From positions 1,305,346 through 1,369,345 of the forward strand of contig AP018269.1 in NCBI GenBank assembly GCA_003994795.1: DNA of 64,000 nt, in the 5' to 3' direction. Under the pieces are notes generated by a model. The model saw nothing but the letters and a program-made list of their open reading frames with translations. It did no database searches and was not told the DNA's origin. A program made the translations under genes and the position numbers. Of the stretch, positions 60,886 to 64,000 are shown one piece after another; position 1 is the first letter of the stretch; each line of letters starts with the position of its first letter. Origin of the DNA: Cylindrospermum sp. NIES-4074 (GTDB lineage: Bacteria > Cyanobacteriota > Cyanobacteriia > Cyanobacteriales > Nostocaceae).

Positions 60886-63537
60886 TCACATATCCAGTAG
60901 TTCATCGAGCTGAAAAGTCGGCAAATCGGGAGGAATCACAGTCCTGACTATTGTGACTTTGTGACTCTCTTGTCGAGTAGTCATGTCCAAAGCGATCGCC
61001 TCCAAGCGAATTTCTAAACAGCCAAAGGGAATATTTAATTGCGTCATCACTTCTAACCCTCCCAAGGAGCTAGGTAGCAAATTCGTCAACAAATGGGGCC
61101 CATCTAATAACCAGCGAGTTTGGTAATCCTCAACCCATAGCTTCACCACAACTTGCGGGTGTGCTTCAGGTAGTTCTACGCGCACCCTCACAGAAGTACC
61201 AGCGATCAGTTCACCTTCTGGCACATACAGTTGTGGGATTGGCAAAGACTCAACTTTTTCCCCTGTCATAGGTAGGTCAGACAATAGCTGTACCTCTGCT
61301 TCAGGGGGGTGAGAGTTAATTACCTCAGATGTCAATTCATCAGTATCATCAACAACGATTTCTTGCGCTAACCGTCTTGACTGTATTTTGAGAAGACCAG
61401 AAGGCGGTAGTTGTGGTATTTGAGGCGGTAAATCGGCTGCATCTTCTGATACATCTCCTGCATCCTCATTTCCTATTTCTATTTCAGAATCTGGGTTTAG
61501 TGGTAAATTACTATCTTCTGTGGCGATCGCAGAATCTGGGTTTAATGACAAATCACTATCTTCTGTGGCGATCGCAGAATCTGGGTTTAAGGGCAAATCC
61601 GCATCTGTTGTGGCGATCGCAGAATCTTGGTTTAAGGGCAAATCCGCATCTGTTGTGGCGATCGCAGAATCTTGGTTTAATGACAAATCATCAACAATTG
61701 GAGTTTCCTGACTCGGAGCCGATACCGCTTGCGGGGTTGGCACATAAATATCATCGTCTTGATATCCCACATTAATGGGTTCAGGCAAGGTGTATCCTTG
61801 GCTTTGCATCCACTTCCTGAGCAAGGGAGATGGGGGTTCTTCTGCTTTGATTGACTCCGAACTTGGGGGAATCGGGTTTTGAGCCACAGACTCATCAACT
61901 AATTCCACTTCAGCCACAGGCAACGCTCTTAATTGTGCGTCAACTGTCACCAACTCCGGTGTATTGCTGTCCTCAGATACAATTGCTTCCAACTGCTGAG
62001 AGTCTTCCAGCAAATTGCTGTTTACTTCTTCCTGATCACCTGGTACTGCTTTTAGCCGTTTTAAGTAGGGAAAAGTGGTTTCGAGTATTGGCCTGCGGGG
62101 TTTGATGACCAACTGCTCCAGATCGATGGTGGGAATAGTGCGAGTTTTGGCTACAACCTGCTTCTGTGTCGGGGATTCTGCGGTTTGACTCACAGGCAGC
62201 TTAGGCAGCTGCGGCCAACATCCATCTGCTGATTTATCTAAGATAGACACCAGAACTCGCGGTTTGATTCGCGGTGGTAAAGGTTTTTTGGGGGATGGAT
62301 TCAGGGACTGAGACTGAGATGTTTTTGGAGTTTTGACCAGATTGAAAAGTTCCAAATCTAGGCTAACTGATGGCTCCGTGGTAGCAGACAGCGTTTTTGA
62401 TAAGCTGCTCGTATGTAAAATATCTGCTGGATTAGATTGTTGCTGGGCGATTGTCAGTAATTCTGTTAAATCTGCTGTGATTGTGAAGGACTTGCTGCCT
62501 AGTAGCTTAACTTCACCAATATCGGTCAATGCACCATACAAACTAATATCTGCCAAAATCAGCTTGGAATCATCCTCAGCAGGAATATCCACCAAGGTGC
62601 TGAATGTGAAGGGCAGCACCTGATCTGGTAATATTTGCCTTACCTGGGTCAAAATTTTCGACTCTAAGGGCGATCGCAGTTCAATTACGAGTTCCAGCGC
62701 CCAAAGCCTTTCTAGGGATGATATCTCACTTTCCAGAGTCCCCATTGCGGGGAGTTCGGCACGCCCATTAATTGTCAAAGCTTCTCCCCAACGGGCAATA
62801 TAGGTTTCCTGGTTGAGGGTCAGCTGTAGAAGTGACGGTGATGTTGTTGGAGAATTATCAACTGTTGCACTATCTACGAGGGGTTCAATTATGGGTAAGG
62901 CTAAATCTATTAAATTTTGTAAAATCTGTTCTGCCGTCTCACCTTTGAGCCAAACTGGGCTAACAGGCTGATCTATATCTTCTGCGGTTTTAGTCGCCAG
63001 TGAAACAATATCAAGGTTGCTTTGTCTAGCAATTGCTAGTTCTGCTGGGATAGCACCACTGTGATCTTGAGTAATGACTTTGGGTTCTGGGTCAGAAAGG
63101 GAATCTAAATAGTCAGGAATATTTGACTCGGCACTTTCGGGTGAAGTTTCTAGTTCAGAAAGCTGCTCTTCTGGCTGTCCATCTAATTCTTGTGGCATGA
63201 CTTGCACAAGGACTTTGTACTGCCAGGATTTACCAAGAATATCAGACATTAAGTCACCAGAGCATCGTAACTCCCAAATTCCCGGTTGGAGGAAAGTAAA
63301 GGGAATTATCGCCATTAGTCCTTCGGCATTAGTGCGACGCGATCGCTTGATAATTCGCCGCTTTGGTGGAAAGTCCTGGCTGGAGACGTGAGTTACCCGC
63401 ACTTCTACATCTGTATTGGGAAGGTTAGAACGAGCTAAAACTCTATACCTACCTGCCAAAATTTTCAGATTTGGGGGTTCTAGGGACTGCCAAGTGCGAT
63501 CGCCCTGTTTCTGTATCAGAAATTGCCAGTGTTCCAT
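60886..63537 (-). CDS. Large cyanobacterial protein of unknown function with internal repeats
   Basis: 883 residues from the ATG at 63537 (MEHWQFLIQKQGDRTWQSLE). Starts further upstream, to 63672, add 45 residues of non-coding character. Residues 1-140 look like a beta-rich module (LKILAGRYRVLARSNLPNTD; FLQPGIWELRCSGDLMSD). The middle (270-420) and the C-terminus (VRVELPEAHPQVVVKLWVED) also look Ig/beta-sandwich-like. Acidic, proline-rich linkers separate them, including a 15-residue repeat (DLPLNQDSAIATTDA type, about 610-690). There is no signal peptide or membrane helix. I do not recognise a named family; it resembles long cytosolic proteins annotated as hypothetical in Nostocales. Confidence 0.75.
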   Translation of the reverse strand: MEHWQFLIQKQGDRTWQSLEPPNLKILAGRYRVLARSNLPNTDVEVRVTHVSSQDFPPKRRIIKRSRRTNAEGLMAIIPFTFLQPGIWELRCSGDLMSDILGKSWQYKVLVQVMPQELDGQPEEQLSELETSPESAESNIPDYLDSLSDPEPKVITQDHSGAIPAELAIARQSNLDIVSLATKTAEDIDQPVSPVWLKGETAEQILQNLIDLALPIIEPLVDSATVDNSPTTSPSLLQLTLNQETYIARWGEALTINGRAELPAMGTLESEISSLERLWALELVIELRSPLESKILTQVRQILPDQVLPFTFSTLVDIPAEDDSKLILADISLYGALTDIGEVKLLGSKSFTITADLTELLTIAQQQSNPADILHTSSLSKTLSATTEPSVSLDLELFNLVKTPKTSQSQSLNPSPKKPLPPRIKPRVLVSILDKSADGCWPQLPKLPVSQTAESPTQKQVVAKTRTIPTIDLEQLVIKPRRPILETTFPYLKRLKAVPGDQEEVNSNLLEDSQQLEAIVSEDSNTPELVTVDAQLRALPVAEVELVDESVAQNPIPPSSESIKAEEPPSPLLRKWMQSQGYTLPEPINVGYQDDDIYVPTPQAVSAPSQETPIVDDLSLNQDSAIATTDADLPLNQDSAIATTDADLPLNPDSAIATEDSDLSLNPDSAIATEDSNLPLNPDSEIEIGNEDAGDVSEDAADLPPQIPQLPPSGLLKIQSRRLAQEIVVDDTDELTSEVINSHPPEAEVQLLSDLPMTGEKVESLPIPQLYVPEGELIAGTSVRVRVELPEAHPQVVVKLWVEDYQTRWLLDGPHLLTNLLPSSLGGLEVMTQLNIPFGCLEIRLEAIALDMTTRQESHKVTIVRTVIPPDLPTFQLDELLDM
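61485..61690 (-). repeat. 45-bp in-frame repeats each carrying a HIP1 octamer
   Basis: Four full copies and one partial copy of a 45-bp unit with GCGATCGCAGAATCTGGGTT at its core code the 15-residue repeats of the large protein. GCGATCGC occurs at the same place in each of the four full copies. Confidence 0.9.
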
Positions 63538-64000
63538 TGTGAGTAATGCCCGAACCGAAGAACAGCCGATTGGCATTCTCCCCACCTGACTTCGTTGAAG
63601 ATGGGGATTCTCAAGATCACTCTTGAGATTTCCTCTTTCCGCGAGTTGATTTGCTTGGAGGAGTCTCCTCACCCAAGTATTGATCAGTCTCTCCAGAGGC
63701 GTTAGTTCCGACGTGACCCGCCGTACTTAATCCTTTGGGAATATTTTGCATTGACTTGCTTGCAAGTTTAACTCAGCAATTTATAATTTCGTCACTAAAT
63801 TCGGACTTCAGATCATCGTTAGGTAGCAATTATATGATGGCTAATCTACTCCTGTCCACAAGGTATTTTTTATCATCAATATTTCCAGCTGCCATCGACC
63901 ATTTTCAAATTAACTGCTTCCTTGCAGCTATAAAATTAATCATTTATTTTCTTCCACAGAAGAATGACACAAATGAACATATTAAACCCAGAATTTTTTT
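63538..64000. other. Upstream region of the large gene and window edge
   Basis: About 460 bp with no supported gene. An ATG at 63964 opens a plus-strand frame (MTQMNILNPEFF) that leaves the window after 12 codons; it could be the next gene, but nothing can be said of it. A short inverted pair lies near 63590-63620 (CTTCGTTGAAGATGGGGA region). Confidence 0.4.

Noticed and set aside
61413-61775. Plus-strand frame with repeated SQNLGL units
   Set aside because: It is the antisense of the 45-bp repeats in the large minus-strand gene.
1-64000. tRNA, rRNA or prophage genes
   Set aside because: No TTCGA-loop cloverleaf, rRNA segment or phage structural gene was recognised in the spacers; short RNAs cannot be excluded by eye.

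Overview
The window comes from a cyanobacterium, most likely a filamentous Nostocales (Nostoc/Anabaena/Calothrix-like). The support is: many HIP1 octamers (GCGATCGC) inside and between genes; photosynthesis genes (psbEFLJ, psaI, ycf48, membrane-anchored rubredoxin, ndhCKJ); the cyanobacterial panC/cmk fusion; a DevBCA-type exporter; very large Ser/Thr-His hybrid kinases; and abundant short tandem and palindromic intergenic repeats. Base composition is fairly AT-rich throughout. No rRNA, tRNA or CRISPR array was found.

Layout. 1-10.7 kb holds a partial leucine-rich-repeat gene, an MMADHC-like gene, a DUF5895-type protein, mltA, a small unknown, sodB, panC/cmk, an RlpA-like protein and glutaminase. 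10.7-16.7 kb is scarred by mobile DNA: a 243-bp MITE-like element, a gene interrupted by a truncated ISL3-family copy, and an intact 1674-bp IS with a DDE transposase, around a WGR/beta-propeller gene. 16.7-27.9 kb is accessory: an SLH/GHL10 glycosidase-like protein, a CHAT-TIR fusion, a TIR protein running out of frame into a CHASE2 remnant, a DUF928 protein, a TPR-CHAT protein, fused remnants of a two-partner secretion pair (TpsA/TpsB), a small membrane-anchored protein and a NupC-type transporter. 28.1-39.2 kb holds two tandem kinases of about 1800 residues (STK-ATPase-helical repeats-GAF-HisKA-HATPase).

39.3-43.8 kb looks like a small-molecule catabolic cluster: an amidohydrolase diverging from a cysteine hydrolase, a cupin and a CocE-type hydrolase. 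44.5-46.9 kb holds a VapC-like PIN toxin with an unusually large putative antitoxin, and a stand-alone Cas6 whose 5' leader carries a CRISPR-repeat-like hairpin. 47.0-52.3 kb has TetR-DevBCA followed by ExbB-ExbD. 52.9-56.0 kb has an overlapping TPR gene and P-loop NTPase gene. 56.2-60.8 kb is a photosynthesis/respiration block: ndhC-ndhK-ndhJ on the minus strand, rubA-ycf48-psbE-psbF-psbL-psbJ on the plus strand, and psaI convergent to them. The last large gene encodes a 883-residue protein of unknown function with a HIP1-bearing 45-bp repeat.

The best candidates for something undescribed are: the repeat-like hairpin just upstream of cas6; the long composite VapB-like protein; the CHAT-TIR/TIR/CHASE2/DUF928/TPR-CHAT neighbourhood with decayed secretion genes; and the NTPase-TPR pair. 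All functional statements rest on reading translated sequence and remembered family motifs. No database search was run.
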